Assembly: GCA_937925685.1 (NCBI GenBank)
Contig: CALAMI010000006.1
Coordinates: 21,590 to 85,589 of the forward strand
DNA: 64,000 nt
Source: Candidatus Binatia bacterium
GTDB lineage: Bacteria; Desulfobacterota; Binatia; HRBIN30
Reading direction: 5' to 3'
Shown here: one piece after another, positions 9,965 through 19,055 of the stretch
Layout: the number at the start of each line of letters is the position of its first letter
Position numbering within the stretch: position 1 is the first letter of the stretch
Program-made: the position numbers and the translations under genes
The notes under the pieces: generated by a model
What the model saw: the letters and a program-made list of their open reading frames with translations, nothing else
The model's database searches: none
Told to the model about the DNA's origin: nothing

Positions 9965-10650
9965 AACCGGTTGTGGTGGCCATCGATGGTCCGGCCGGCG
10001 CCGGGAAAAGCACCGTGAGTCGGCGCTTGGCGCAGCTTCTAGGGTTTCAGTACGTGGACACCGGCGCCATGTATCGCGTCGTCGGTGTACTCGCCGCAGA
10101 GCGGCGTATTGCTTGCGAGGACGTAGAAGCCCTGGATCGGCTGTGCCGCGAGACCTCGATTACTTTCCGAGACGATGCTGAAGGGCGCACTCATGTATAT
10201 GCGGACGGCCGCGACCTCACCGACGCGATCCGCACGCCGGAAGCTGCCCAGTGGGCATCCAAAGTGTCCGCCGTGCCCCAAGTACGTGCCCATCTTGTCG
10301 CGCAGCAACGGGCACTCGCGGCCAAGGGTGGCGTGGTCATGGAGGGCAGGGACATTGGCACCGTGGTCTTCCCCGACGCTGTGGCCAAGTTTTTCCTCGA
10401 TGCGTCGCCGCGCGAACGAGCACGGCGACGCGCTGCCGAACTACATCAGCAGGTGAGCGAGGACGAGATCGAGCGAGTGGCGCGGGACATCGCCGAGCGC
10501 GACGCGCGCGATCGTACCCGAGCCCACGCTCCGCTCAAACCAGCGCACGACGCGGTGTACGTCGACACGACGGGCAAGAGCATCGACGAAGTCGTGCAAT
10601 TGCTCTACGAGATCGTTACTGCCCGTCGCGCAGAACTTGCAAGGCTATAG
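9961..10650 (+). CDS. cmk: Cytidylate kinase
   Basis: Phosphorylates CMP/dCMP to the diphosphate with ATP, salvaging nucleotides from RNA and lipid turnover. The P-loop GPAGAGKST lies at residues 10-18, VDTGAMYR follows, and GRDIGTVVFPDA is the CMP-specific segment. RARRRAAEL and RDxxDRTR are the Arg-rich lid motifs. The length (229 residues) is typical. The ATG at 9961 overlaps the aroA stop. cmk directly before rpsA is a widespread arrangement in proteobacteria. Confidence 0.95.
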   Translation: MKPVVVAIDGPAGAGKSTVSRRLAQLLGFQYVDTGAMYRVVGVLAAERRIACEDVEALDRLCRETSITFRDDAEGRTHVYADGRDLTDAIRTPEAAQWASKVSAVPQVRAHLVAQQRALAAKGGVVMEGRDIGTVVFPDAVAKFFLDASPRERARRRAAELHQQVSEDEIERVARDIAERDARDRTRAHAPLKPAHDAVYVDTTGKSIDEVVQLLYEIVTARRAELARL

Positions 10651-10660
10651 GTGTGACGAT

Positions 10661-12412
10661 ATGAAGAACCGCAGTTCAGCCCCAGGGGGTACCCTGTACA
10701 TGGAACAAGCAAGAGACGAAGCTGCGCCCAGCAGCCAGGACGACTTTCGGCAGCTTTTTGAGCAAAGTGCCCGTGCACCCCGCCCAGGGCAAGTCGTTCG
10801 CGGTCGTGTGGTCGAGGTCTCACAAGACACTGTCACGGTGGACATTGGTTACAAGTCAGAAGGAAGCATTCCCGTCGCGGAATTCACCGACCGCGAAGGA
10901 AACGTCGAGGTTCGGCCTGGCGATGAGATCGATGTGTTTCTCATTGGAGTCGACCCGGAAATGGGCACGGTGTACCTCTCCCGGGTCAAGGCGGAACAAC
11001 TGCGCGTCTGGAACGATATCGAGGAGGCAGAGCGGACGGGAAAAACCATCGAAGGGACCATTGTCGGCAAAGTCAAAGGCGGGTTGAAGGTCGACGTCGG
11101 TGTGCCCGCTTTCTTGCCGGCATCTCAGGTAGACGTCCGCCCGGTACGTTCACTGGATCGCTTCATTGGTCAACGCTTACAGTTCGCGGTGATCAAGTGC
11201 AGTCGCGCGCGCGGCAACGTGGTGTTGTCGCGCCGCAAGGTCATCGAAGAAGAGCGCGAGCTCATGCGCAAAGAGACCCTCGCCGTGCTCGAAGAGGGGG
11301 TGATTTTGGAGGGCGTAGTGAAAAACATCACCGACTACGGCGCCTTTGTCGATTTGGGCGGGATCGACGGCCTTCTGCACGTCACCGACATGGCGTGGGG
11401 ACGGGTGAACCACCCCTCCGACGTGGTGAAAGTGGGGGAGCGGGTGAGGGTCGTGGTTTTGAAATACGACCCGGACCGCGGTCGGGTCTCTCTGGGCATG
11501 AAACAAATCATGCCTGACCCGTGGCAGGGTGCGAAAGAGCGCTATCCCATTGGGTCGCGCGTGCGTGGCCGAGTGGTGAACATTGCCGACTACGGCGCGT
11601 TCGTCGAGCTCGAGCCGGGCATCGAGGGGCTGGTGCACGTGTCGGAAATGTCCTGGACAAAGCGAGTGGTGCATCCCTCGAAGATCGTCGAGCTGAACCA
11701 GGAGGTCGAGGTGGTTGTACTCGACGTCGACGAAACCAACCGGCGCATCTCGCTCGGCCTGAAACAGGCCGTACCGAATCCTTGGGATCTGCTGCGCATC
11801 AATCATCCCGTGGGATCGCGCATTACCGGGGTGATCAAGCACGTCACGGACTTCGGTGTCTTCGTCGGGATTGCCGAGGGTATCGATGGACTGGTCCACG
11901 TATCCGACATGCACTGGACGAAGAAAATCAAGCATCCCTCGGAGCTTTACCAAAAGGGTGACACGATCGAGGCCGTGGTCCTGAGCATCGATCCCGAACA
12001 CGAACGGGTAGCCCTGGGAGTGAAGCAGCTCACCGAAGATCCGTGGAACACCATGGCACAAAGGTATCCCGTAGGGAGCCGGGTACGGGGAAAGGTGACT
12101 TCGGTCACCGACTTTGGCGTGTTTGTCGAACTGGAAGAAGGCGTCGAAGGGCTGATTCACGTCTCGCAGTTAAGTCGCGAGCGCGTAGATCGTCCGCAGG
12201 ACTTGTTTCAACCGGGCCAAGAAGTGGAAGCTGAAGTCACGTTGGTCGATCCCAAAGATCGCAAGATCAGCCTCAGTATCCGCGCGCTGCGCCGTACCGA
12301 GGAGCGCTTAGAGATGGAGTCGTACCTGCAACGGGATCGGAACCAGGGACGCTTCTCCTTGCAGGACATCATGGCTGAGCAGCTCCGCGTGGACCCGGAA
12401 AAGAAGGAATAA
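10661..12412 (+). CDS. rpsA: 30S ribosomal protein S1
   Basis: RNA-binding ribosomal protein that helps load mRNA on the 30S subunit. Six S1 (OB-fold) repeats can be followed along about 583 residues. The first two are divergent; repeats 3-6 share the pattern VxxITDYGAFVDL.. GIDGLLHVTDM.W and end in VSLGMKQ/ISLGLKQ-type motifs, each followed by a DPW or NPW linker. A short acidic/Lys tail closes the protein. The ATG at 10661 has AGGTG seven bases upstream; an in-frame ATG at 10700 also has a possible AGGGGG site and may be the real start. It is followed 38 bases later by an IHF/HU gene, as in Escherichia coli. Confidence 0.94.
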   Translation: MKNRSSAPGGTLYMEQARDEAAPSSQDDFRQLFEQSARAPRPGQVVRGRVVEVSQDTVTVDIGYKSEGSIPVAEFTDREGNVEVRPGDEIDVFLIGVDPEMGTVYLSRVKAEQLRVWNDIEEAERTGKTIEGTIVGKVKGGLKVDVGVPAFLPASQVDVRPVRSLDRFIGQRLQFAVIKCSRARGNVVLSRRKVIEEERELMRKETLAVLEEGVILEGVVKNITDYGAFVDLGGIDGLLHVTDMAWGRVNHPSDVVKVGERVRVVVLKYDPDRGRVSLGMKQIMPDPWQGAKERYPIGSRVRGRVVNIADYGAFVELEPGIEGLVHVSEMSWTKRVVHPSKIVELNQEVEVVVLDVDETNRRISLGLKQAVPNPWDLLRINHPVGSRITGVIKHVTDFGVFVGIAEGIDGLVHVSDMHWTKKIKHPSELYQKGDTIEAVVLSIDPEHERVALGVKQLTEDPWNTMAQRYPVGSRVRGKVTSVTDFGVFVELEEGVEGLIHVSQLSRERVDRPQDLFQPGQEVEAEVTLVDPKDRKISLSIRALRRTEERLEMESYLQRDRNQGRFSLQDIMAEQLRVDPEKKE

Positions 12413-12450
12413 GCATTGACGAAGAGGCATCCGACTGGGGAGCGATCGGT

Positions 12451-12780
12451 ATGACAAAGCGAGAGCTGGTCGACGAACTGGGCCGCCGATTCCCGTACTG
12501 CCCGCGACGAGACCTCGAACTGGTCGTTCACACCGTGTTCCGCAGCATGGTGGAAGCGTTACAGAAAGAGGATCGTGTGGAGATCCGTGGCTTCGGCACC
12601 TTCCAGTTGCGCCAGCGACAAGGGCGGGAAGCACGGAATCCGAAAACCGGTGAGGTGCTGCACATTGCTCCGAAGCGAGTGCCGTTTTTCCGTGCCGGGA
12701 AGGAGTTACGGCTTCGCGTCGACGGGCAAAAACCCAGGAAAGCGTCATCGACCACAGCCCCCAAAACGGCACCTCGATGA
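12451..12780 (+). CDS. ihfB: Integration host factor beta-type / HU-family DNA-bending protein
   Basis: Small nucleoid protein of the HU/IHF family. The fold is complete: MTKRELVDELGRRFP at the N-terminal helix, VEIRGFGTFQLRQRQGREARNPKTGE containing the GFGxF signature and the beta-arm with the RNPKTG tip that intercalates in the minor groove, then PFFRAGKELR. The last 18 residues are a Lys/Thr/Pro tail beyond the usual end. The position just behind rpsA and the sequence favour the IHF beta subunit over HU, but a homodimeric role cannot be excluded. Confidence 0.88.
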   Translation: MTKRELVDELGRRFPYCPRRDLELVVHTVFRSMVEALQKEDRVEIRGFGTFQLRQRQGREARNPKTGEVLHIAPKRVPFFRAGKELRLRVDGQKPRKASSTTAPKTAPR

Positions 12781-12789
12781 AGGGGCAGA

Positions 12790-13326
12790 GTGGGCAACAA
12801 CACTGAGCGGTCTCGTGCCCGGAAACGGAAGGGAGCGGGTCGGTTGGTAGAAGTTTTATGGGCCCCGTGGCGGGGAGTGTATCTGAGCCAGCCCAAACCC
12901 GCCGAGTGCATCTTTTGCCACGCACGCGATGCGAACGACCCAGCGGAGCAGTACGTGCTTACGACCTCGCCGGTCGTGATCATGCTCAATAAGTTCCCCT
13001 ATGCCACGGCCCACTTAATGGTTGCCCCGCGCCGTCATACGGCAGACTTCGCCGGCATGCCGTCCCACGAATCGTGCGAGCTGATCACCGCCGTTCAACG
13101 CGCCGCCGCCATCCTGCAGCAGCTGTACCAGCCAGATGGAATGAACATTGGCCTCAACCTCGGCGTTGCCGCCGGAGCTGGGTTCGCCGATCATTTGCAT
13201 TGGCACGTGGTCCCGCGCTGGACCGGAGACACCAACTTCATGCCCGTGGTAGGGGGTATCAAGGTGATGCCCGACCACCTGACCGCCGTCTACGAGAAGC
13301 TCAAGCCGCACTTCTCGAATCGTTGA
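12790..13326 (+). CDS. HIT-family hydrolase (AP4A-phosphorylase-like)
   Basis: Histidine-triad protein that acts on dinucleoside polyphosphates or nucleotide-phosphoramidate type substrates; the exact substrate is not readable. WAPWR begins the conserved part; ECIFCHA suggests a zinc-binding Cys pair of the bacterial HIT subgroup; MLNKFPYATAHLMVAPRRH is the core strand-helix; HLHWHVVPRW is the HxHxH catalytic triad. The annotated start is a GTG at 12790 with AAGGGG close upstream. A TTG at 12844 with AAGGGAG at better spacing would start the protein as MVEVLWAPWR, which matches the family better. Last gene of the aromatic/rpsA run. Confidence 0.88.
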   Translation: MGNNTERSRARKRKGAGRLVEVLWAPWRGVYLSQPKPAECIFCHARDANDPAEQYVLTTSPVVIMLNKFPYATAHLMVAPRRHTADFAGMPSHESCELITAVQRAAAILQQLYQPDGMNIGLNLGVAAGAGFADHLHWHVVPRWTGDTNFMPVVGGIKVMPDHLTAVYEKLKPHFSNR

Positions 13327-13442
13327 TCGACTCCGCTTCGACATTACCGTTGGCGCGGTCGTCATCGCCAGTTCCGCGTAGGGGCCGGTTGTTGTCGATT
13401 TCCCTCGGCAACGGTACCACTCGGATCCGCTGAGCTACCTGG

Positions 13443-14108
13443 CTAGGCGTACGCTCGAAGCAACACCTCCACTGCCTGGCGCACCACTCGCCGCCGTTCC
13501 GACCGGCTAGGACGTCGCCGGCCACCGATCGACAACCCTACATGGATCGTGCCAAGCCACATCCCGAGCAACTGCTCCGCGGCGAGTTCGCTGTCGTGGC
13601 GGCGGAGGTCGCCACGGCGCTGCGCGGCGGCAAGAATCCGAGCAACTTTTGCCCGTATCACCTCCGGGCCCTCGCGGTACGTCAGCGGCCCGAGGCGGCG
13701 CCGAAGTGCCGGCTCCGCCGCAAGCATGCGCTGCAAGGCAATCGCTTCCTTGCCGGTGAGAAAATCGAGCAAAGTCTCACCGAAATTCACCAACGATCTT
13801 CGTACGTCCGAGGTACTTTGGGGCAGGCGATCGAGAGCCGCCGTCATGGTCTCCCGCTGACTTTGGATGACGGCGCGAAGCAAAGCATTCAAGCTAGGGA
13901 AGTACGCGTAAAGCGTGGCCTTGGATACGCGGGCCTCGCGGGCCACTCGTTCCATCCGCAAAGCCCGTGGTTCGCCGCCGAAAAACATCCGTGCGGCGGC
14001 AGCGAGAATAGCCACACGTTTGCTGAGGTCGGGCGGTCGTCCCCTGGGTCGGCGCAAGCGCTTATCCAGGTGTGGCAATGGCTCGCCCCGTTTTTTTCCC
14101 CTCGCCAT
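13443..14108 (-). CDS. TetR/AcrR-family transcriptional repressor
   Basis: Ligand-responsive repressor. Residues about 30-75 form the TetR DNA-binding domain: RVAILAAAARMFF, then RVAREARVSKATLYAYF, the classic helix-turn-helix with the TLYxYF end. The C-terminal helical domain (QRMLAAEPALRRRLGP and onward) resembles the TetR_C_7/AefR-type domain. The N terminus is basic (MARGKKRGE). It is transcribed away from an RND adaptor and pump, the usual layout for a local efflux repressor. A 7-2-7 palindrome lies only five bases upstream of its ATG, within the divergent control region, so it should repress both itself and the pump. The inducer is unknown. Confidence 0.9.
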   Translation of the reverse strand: MARGKKRGEPLPHLDKRLRRPRGRPPDLSKRVAILAAAARMFFGGEPRALRMERVAREARVSKATLYAYFPSLNALLRAVIQSQRETMTAALDRLPQSTSDVRRSLVNFGETLLDFLTGKEAIALQRMLAAEPALRRRLGPLTYREGPEVIRAKVARILAAAQRRGDLRRHDSELAAEQLLGMWLGTIHVGLSIGGRRRPSRSERRRVVRQAVEVLLRAYA

Positions 14109-14136
14109 TTACTGAACGGTGCCGTTCAAATATACT
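14108..14136 (+). promoter_or_regulatory. Candidate promoter of the RND efflux operon
   Basis: TTTACT at 14108-14113 and TATACT at 14131-14136 are separated by 17 bases, a good match to a sigma-70 -35/-10 pair. Transcription would start near 14143, just before the adaptor ATG at 14151, leaving a very short leader. The tetR-proximal palindrome fills the spacer. Confidence 0.55.
14113..14128. promoter_or_regulatory. Candidate TetR operator (palindrome TGAACGG-TG-CCGTTCA)
   Basis: A perfect inverted repeat with 7-base arms and a 2-base centre sits between the divergent tetR and RND adaptor genes. It lies between the -35 and -10 elements proposed for the pump, and starts 5 bases before the tetR start codon. 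Site size and symmetry fit a TetR dimer. Binding by this TetR is inference. Confidence 0.65.
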
Positions 14137-14150
14137 TCGTTCCCGCGTCT

Positions 14151-15227
14151 ATGGGCTCGCATCGTCGGCGGCAACCTTGTTGGCACAGGGCCGCGTGCAC
14201 TGCAATGTTCCTCGGGCTTCTGGGGGGCTGCCGCCAAGGAGCTGATGTGCAGCAGCGGGAACTGCCCCCGCTGGTCCGCGTCGCCAGAGTGGAGCACGCA
14301 GAGCCGATGCTCTGGAGCCTCACGGGAACGATTCGTGCGCGCCACGAGACACCGGTCGCCTTTCGCATCGGGGGGCAGATTCGGCAGCGCAGGGCACAAG
14401 CAGGAGAACGGGTCCACGCCCGGCAAGTGCTGTTCGAGCTCGACGACGAGGACCCTCGGCAAGCGGTCACTGCCGCCAAGGCGCAGGTTGCAGCTGCACT
14501 GACGGAAGCGGAGCACGCCGAGCGCGAGCGCTCACGAGCAGCACTGCTCCGCGAACAAAACATCGTCAGCGAACAAGCGTACGAACTTGCTGTGACCGCC
14601 GCCACTGCAGCCCGCGAACGCTTGCGGGCAGCCAAGGCTCAGCTCGCCCAGATCGAGAACTTGCTTCAGTACACCAAATTGGAGGCCCCTGCCGATGGCG
14701 TGATTACGGAACTCTATGCTGAGCGCGGCCAGATAGTGGCACCCGGGCAAACGGTGGCCGTGCTTGCCCTCGACGGCCCACGAGAGGCGGAGGTGTTTTT
14801 GCCAGAAGCCCGCCATGCAGACCCCCCGAAAGAGGCGGTGGCGTCCGTCTGGGGCGATTCGCGCCAGTGGCATGCGTCGCTGCGAGAACGCGCCGGAAGT
14901 GCTGACCCGGTTGCACGTACGTGGCGAGCCCGCTTCGCGTTGGCTGGGGACACGGCAGCCTTGCCGCTCGGTGCCACGGTGCGTCTAATGTTCCAGGAAA
15001 ACGCCGGCGCGTTGCGGCGTGTGCCGTTGTCGGCCATTTTCGAAAACGGCGATGGCGCACACCTGTGGCTCGTACGCAACGAGCGGGTGGAACTCACGGC
15101 CGTTCGTGTGCACAGGATCGATGGAGATTCCGCTTTTGTGGAAGGGTCTCTACCCGCTGATGCGATGGTGGTGACGCTCGGGGTGCACCTATTGCACTCC
15201 GGGCAGGCGGTCCGCGTGGCCCCATGA
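14151..15227 (+). CDS. RND efflux periplasmic adaptor lipoprotein (HlyD/AcrA family)
   Basis: Membrane-fusion protein linking an inner-membrane RND pump to an outer-membrane channel. The ATG at 14151 gives a lipoprotein signal peptide with the lipobox LGGC at residues 24-27, so Cys27 would be acylated. VAFRIGGQIRQRRAQAGERVHARQVLFELDDEDPRQAV is split by a helical hairpin into the two halves of the lipoyl domain; LEAPADGVITELYAERGQIVAPGQTV is the second half. Beta-barrel and membrane-proximal domains follow. The open frame extends upstream to 13542, but that part is antisense to tetR and rejected. The stop overlaps the pump start by four bases. No outer-membrane factor gene is in the window. 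Confidence 0.9.
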   Translation: MGSHRRRQPCWHRAACTAMFLGLLGGCRQGADVQQRELPPLVRVARVEHAEPMLWSLTGTIRARHETPVAFRIGGQIRQRRAQAGERVHARQVLFELDDEDPRQAVTAAKAQVAAALTEAEHAERERSRAALLREQNIVSEQAYELAVTAATAARERLRAAKAQLAQIENLLQYTKLEAPADGVITELYAERGQIVAPGQTVAVLALDGPREAEVFLPEARHADPPKEAVASVWGDSRQWHASLRERAGSADPVARTWRARFALAGDTAALPLGATVRLMFQENAGALRRVPLSAIFENGDGAHLWLVRNERVELTAVRVHRIDGDSAFVEGSLPADAMVVTLGVHLLHSGQAVRVAP

Positions 15228-18200
15228 CCAGCTTTGAGTTCAACCTTTCTGCAGTTGCCGTTCGGCAACGGTCGGTTACCCTGTTTTTCCTCATCGCCGC
15301 GGCTCTGGCCGGAGCACTGGCGTTCTGGTCGTTGGGGCGCGCCGAAGATCCCGCATTTACCGTGCGCGCTCTGGTCGTTTCCGCTCTCTGGCCCGGTGCC
15401 ACCGCCCAGCAAATGCAAGAGTTGGTGGCCGACCGCCTGGAGAAACGCATCCAGGAAGTGGAGTACTTCTACCGCATGGAAACGACGGCCCGCGCAGGCA
15501 GGGTGGACATCATCGTCGAGTTCCAGGACTTCACGCCGGCGGCCAAAATCGCCGACTTGTTTTATGAAGTCCGCAAGCGAATGCTCGATGAAGCACCACG
15601 GTTACCGCCTGGGGTACGAGGGCCGTTCGTCAACGACGACTTCTCCGACGTCTACTTTGCCCTCTACGCACTGAGGGCTCCTGAAATCCCCTCCCGGCAA
15701 CTTGTGCGCGAGGCGGAAAAGATACGCGACCGGCTCCAGGCCATTCCTGGCGTGCAGAAAGTGCAGATCCTGGGCGAGAAACCTGAGCGGGTATTTGTGC
15801 GTTTCGACAACCACCGCCTGGCCCAGCTGGGAATTTCGGCAGCGCAAGTGCAAGATGCGGTGGATGCGTACAACCGCTTGCTACCCTCGGGGTTTTTCGA
15901 GAGCCGGGGGCCACGAATTCTCGTGCGCGTCGATGCCGATTTGGCCGACTTGGAATCCATCCGCAACGTGCCGCTGCGCATCGGCAGCAGGCTGGTGACG
16001 CTCGGCGAAGTGGCCGAGGTTCAACGCGGATACGAGGATCCTCCAACCTACAGCACGCGTGCCTTCGGCATCGAGGCTGTGCTGCTCGGCGTCGTTATGC
16101 GCAAGGGCGAAAACGGCTTGGCTTTGGGAGAACGGTTGCGCCGTTTCCTGGAACACCAACAACAGTTGCTGCCGCTAGGTTTGCATTTAGACGAGCTTAC
16201 CAACCAGGCCCACGCCATCGAGCAAGCGATCGAGCTTTTTCAAGCAAAGTTCTTCATCGCTGTAGCTGTAGTCACGCTCGTGAGCCTGTTCGCGCTCGGG
16301 CTGCAAGCCGGTGTCATCGTCGGCCTCGCGGTTCCGCTCACCTTGGGCCTGACGTTTTTGCTCATGTGGATCACAGGAATCAACCTCGATCGCGTCTCGC
16401 TTGGCGCCCTGATCTTGGCGCTCGGGTTGTTAGTGGACGATGCAATTATCGCTATCGAGATGATGGTGGTGAAGTTGGAGGAGGGGTGGGAACGCACGGC
16501 CGCGGCAGCTCACGCCTGGAACGTCACGTCTGCGCCTATGCTCACCGGCACGCTGGTCACGGCGTTGGGGTTCCTGCCCATTGGCTTTGCCCGCTCTGGG
16601 GTCGGGGAGTACGCCGGAAACATGTTTTGGGTGTTGGCCTACGCGTTATTGATTTCTTGGCTGGTTGCCGTAGTGTTCACTCCGTATCTGGGAGTCACCC
16701 TCCTCTCCGAGTTCAAGCGAGGGAGGTCAGGCGGGGAATCGCTATACGACACTCCGCCGTACCGAAAATTGCGGCAAGTCATCGAATGGTGCGTGCAGCG
16801 ACGGGTGCAGGTTGCCACGATTAGCGGCCTCGTCTTGCTTTCGAGCGTCGTCGTGATGCAAACGGCTGTGCCACGACAATTCTTTCCCACATCGGATCGG
16901 CCGGAAGTGATCGTCGATCTCTACCTCCCGCAGGGCACGAGCATCGAGGTCACCGATCGAGTGGCCCGGCGCATGGAAGAATTCCTCCGCCGAAAACCGG
17001 AGGTTCGAAGCCTGTCCGCATATGTCGGCGCAGGGGCCCCGCGGTTTTTCATCTCGCTGAACCCTGAATTGCCCAACCCAGCGTTCGCAAAAGTGGTGGC
17101 CGTGACCGGCTCCGCCCACGAGCGCGATCGGGTCATCACCGCGATCCGCGAGGCGGTCACGGAGGGGCAGTTCCCCGAAGCTCGGGTGCACGCACATCCT
17201 CTATTCTATGGCCCGCCTGTTCGGTGGCCCGTCAGCTTTCGAGTTTTAGGGCCCGATCCGATCCAGCTACGGCACCTGGCGCGCGAGGTGCGCGACGTGG
17301 TCGGGCAAAATCCCTACACCGTAGATGCTCACGTGGAATGGCAAGAGCGTGTGCCGGTGTTGCGCTGGCGCATCGACCGCGAGCGGCTCCGGGCGATCGG
17401 ACTCACCCCGCGTGAGTTGGCACATCAGCTCGAGTTCGAATTTGCTGGTCTTCCAGCCACCGAGCTACGTGATGGAACGCGCAACGTGCCCTTGTACCTT
17501 CGAGGGGTCGACGACCAACAAATGAGCGCCTTACAGGTAAAGACACTCGATGGACGGTCGATCCCTCTGAGCCAAGTGGGCACCTTGCAACTCGATTTCG
17601 AGGATCCCGTGCTCAAACGGTACAACCGCGAGCCTTTCATCGCCGTCAATGCGGAGGTGCGTGGCGCCCAGGCCACGGAGGTAACCTGGCAAATTTGGGA
17701 AGCCCTAGCTCCGTTGCGGGCGCGCCTTCCCTGGGCGTACCGCATCGACATCGGTGGAACGGTCGAGCAGTCGCAAACAGGCGAACGGTCGATCCAAGCG
17801 GTGCAGCCCGCCATGCTTCTGCTCATGCTCATGGTGATCATGCTGCAGATGCGCAGCTTCCGAGGTACCCTTTTGGTGGTCGCTACGGCCCCACTGGGGA
17901 TCATCGGCGCCACTCCGGCGTTGCTCCTGACCGCAAAGCCATTGGGCTTCGTGGTCATGTTGGGAATCATTGGATTGGCTGGAATTCTGATGCGGAACAC
18001 GCTCATCTTAGCCAAACAAATCGACGACAATCTCGAGGCGGGCATGGCCCCGCGCGAGGCGATTGTCGAAGCTACCGTGCGCCGCGCCCGTCCTGTGGTC
18101 TTGACTGCTACGGCGGCGGTGCTCGCCTTCGTCCCGTTAGCGACCGATACCCTGTGGGGGCCCATGGCCATTGCGCTCATGGGTGGAGTGGCCGTGGGGA

Positions 18201-18277
18201 CCATCGTCACGTTGCTTTTGCTGCCCGCACTGTACGCTTTGTGGTTCGGGCTGCGGCCGGTGGCCGTGGGACCGTAG
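15224..18277 (+). CDS. RND multidrug efflux permease (AcrB/HAE1-like)
   Basis: Proton-driven RND pump of 1017 residues, usual length for the family. TM1 is at about 15-32, followed by the first large periplasmic porter loop. TM2-6 lie near 335-490 with the proton-relay pair in LGLLVDDAIIAIEM (TM4). TM7 near 530 precedes the second porter loop, and TM8-12 start near 860. The C-terminal half has VMLGIIGLAGILMRNTLILAKQ, typical of TM10. It is co-transcribed with the adaptor through an ATGA overlap and controlled by the divergent TetR protein. Substrates cannot be read from sequence; it could export drugs, solvents or lipids. Confidence 0.93.
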   Translation: MTSFEFNLSAVAVRQRSVTLFFLIAAALAGALAFWSLGRAEDPAFTVRALVVSALWPGATAQQMQELVADRLEKRIQEVEYFYRMETTARAGRVDIIVEFQDFTPAAKIADLFYEVRKRMLDEAPRLPPGVRGPFVNDDFSDVYFALYALRAPEIPSRQLVREAEKIRDRLQAIPGVQKVQILGEKPERVFVRFDNHRLAQLGISAAQVQDAVDAYNRLLPSGFFESRGPRILVRVDADLADLESIRNVPLRIGSRLVTLGEVAEVQRGYEDPPTYSTRAFGIEAVLLGVVMRKGENGLALGERLRRFLEHQQQLLPLGLHLDELTNQAHAIEQAIELFQAKFFIAVAVVTLVSLFALGLQAGVIVGLAVPLTLGLTFLLMWITGINLDRVSLGALILALGLLVDDAIIAIEMMVVKLEEGWERTAAAAHAWNVTSAPMLTGTLVTALGFLPIGFARSGVGEYAGNMFWVLAYALLISWLVAVVFTPYLGVTLLSEFKRGRSGGESLYDTPPYRKLRQVIEWCVQRRVQVATISGLVLLSSVVVMQTAVPRQFFPTSDRPEVIVDLYLPQGTSIEVTDRVARRMEEFLRRKPEVRSLSAYVGAGAPRFFISLNPELPNPAFAKVVAVTGSAHERDRVITAIREAVTEGQFPEARVHAHPLFYGPPVRWPVSFRVLGPDPIQLRHLAREVRDVVGQNPYTVDAHVEWQERVPVLRWRIDRERLRAIGLTPRELAHQLEFEFAGLPATELRDGTRNVPLYLRGVDDQQMSALQVKTLDGRSIPLSQVGTLQLDFEDPVLKRYNREPFIAVNAEVRGAQATEVTWQIWEALAPLRARLPWAYRIDIGGTVEQSQTGERSIQAVQPAMLLLMLMVIMLQMRSFRGTLLVVATAPLGIIGATPALLLTAKPLGFVVMLGIIGLAGILMRNTLILAKQIDDNLEAGMAPREAIVEATVRRARPVVLTATAAVLAFVPLATDTLWGPMAIALMGGVAVGTIVTLLLLPALYALWFGLRPVAVGP

Positions 18278-18393
18278 AGGCGCCGAGGGCGGCGACAAGG
18301 GGGTGCAGACCTCGACGATCGGCTGGGGCTCGAGCGGACCAACCTGCCAGCTCCGCTCCCGAGATCGCCGAGCCCGAGTCCAGAAGGCGAACT

Positions 18394-19020
18394 TCACCGC
18401 GCCGAAGGGTTGATGGCGTAGACTCCTGTGATCCGCGCCTGGCCGAGTACGTGCCCTTGGAGCAGGCGCAACACGTCGCCGCCCGAAAACTTTCCCGAAA
18501 GGGGGAAGCGATCGAAATCGGTGGCATACAACGTGAAGTGGTAGTGGTGAACGATCTCGTCGTTCCACGGCGGGCACGGGCCATCGTAACCATAATAATC
18601 GCCGGCCATTTGGGGATCGTTCGCAAACCAATTCGTGTAATCGTTGATACCCTGCCGGGTGCCACGAGGACCTTCTGGTCCTGGCTTTCCCCGAGGCACG
18701 ATACCGTTGGAAAACTCGCCCTCGGCAATTTCCGCGATGCTCGGCGACACGTCGACGAGCACCCAGTGAAAGAAATCCACTCGCGGCAAAGAAGCTGGCA
18801 CCACGACCCCTTCCTTGTTCACCTCGTCGGCACGGCTGGGAACGTCCGAATCGTGACACAAGAGCACGAGCGATTTCGTTCCTTGCGGCAGGTCAGACCA
18901 AGCCAAGTGCGGGTTCTTGTTGTCGCTGAGTTCCAGGTGTGTCGTTGGGTGGTACTTGCCAAAAGCGCACCGTTCGGGGATGCGTCCGCCGTCGGTAAAA
19001 CTCTCGCTCCACAACTTCAT
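18394..19020 (-). CDS. YbhB/YbcL-type phosphatidylethanolamine-binding (PEBP) protein
   Basis: PEBP-fold protein of the bacterial YbhB/YbcL group (Raf-kinase-inhibitor-like). PHLAWSDLPQGTKSLVLLCHDSDVP carries the DxDxP-type ligand-pocket signature, DFFHWVLVDV the conserved His strand, and YGYDGPCPPWNDEIVHHYHFTLYATD the GPxPP and HHYxF segments. At 208 residues it is longer than E. coli YbhB because of an insert around GPRGTRQGINDYTNW. The ATG at 19020 was chosen because GAGGAGG lies upstream; a farther start at 19050 would add ten unconserved residues. It lies 35 bases behind the VWA gene on the same strand, so it is probably the third gene of the MoxR-VWA operon. The ligand is unknown. Confidence 0.87.
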   Translation of the reverse strand: MKLWSESFTDGGRIPERCAFGKYHPTTHLELSDNKNPHLAWSDLPQGTKSLVLLCHDSDVPSRADEVNKEGVVVPASLPRVDFFHWVLVDVSPSIAEIAEGEFSNGIVPRGKPGPEGPRGTRQGINDYTNWFANDPQMAGDYYGYDGPCPPWNDEIVHHYHFTLYATDFDRFPLSGKFSGGDVLRLLQGHVLGQARITGVYAINPSAR

Positions 19021-19055
19021 AGCGAGCCCTCCTCTTCGCCTACGGTCCAAAGAGC

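Noticed and set aside
13542..14150. Upstream part of the long frame leading into the RND adaptor
   Set aside because: It is antisense to the well-supported tetR gene; the adaptor has a proper lipoprotein signal peptide from the ATG at 14151.
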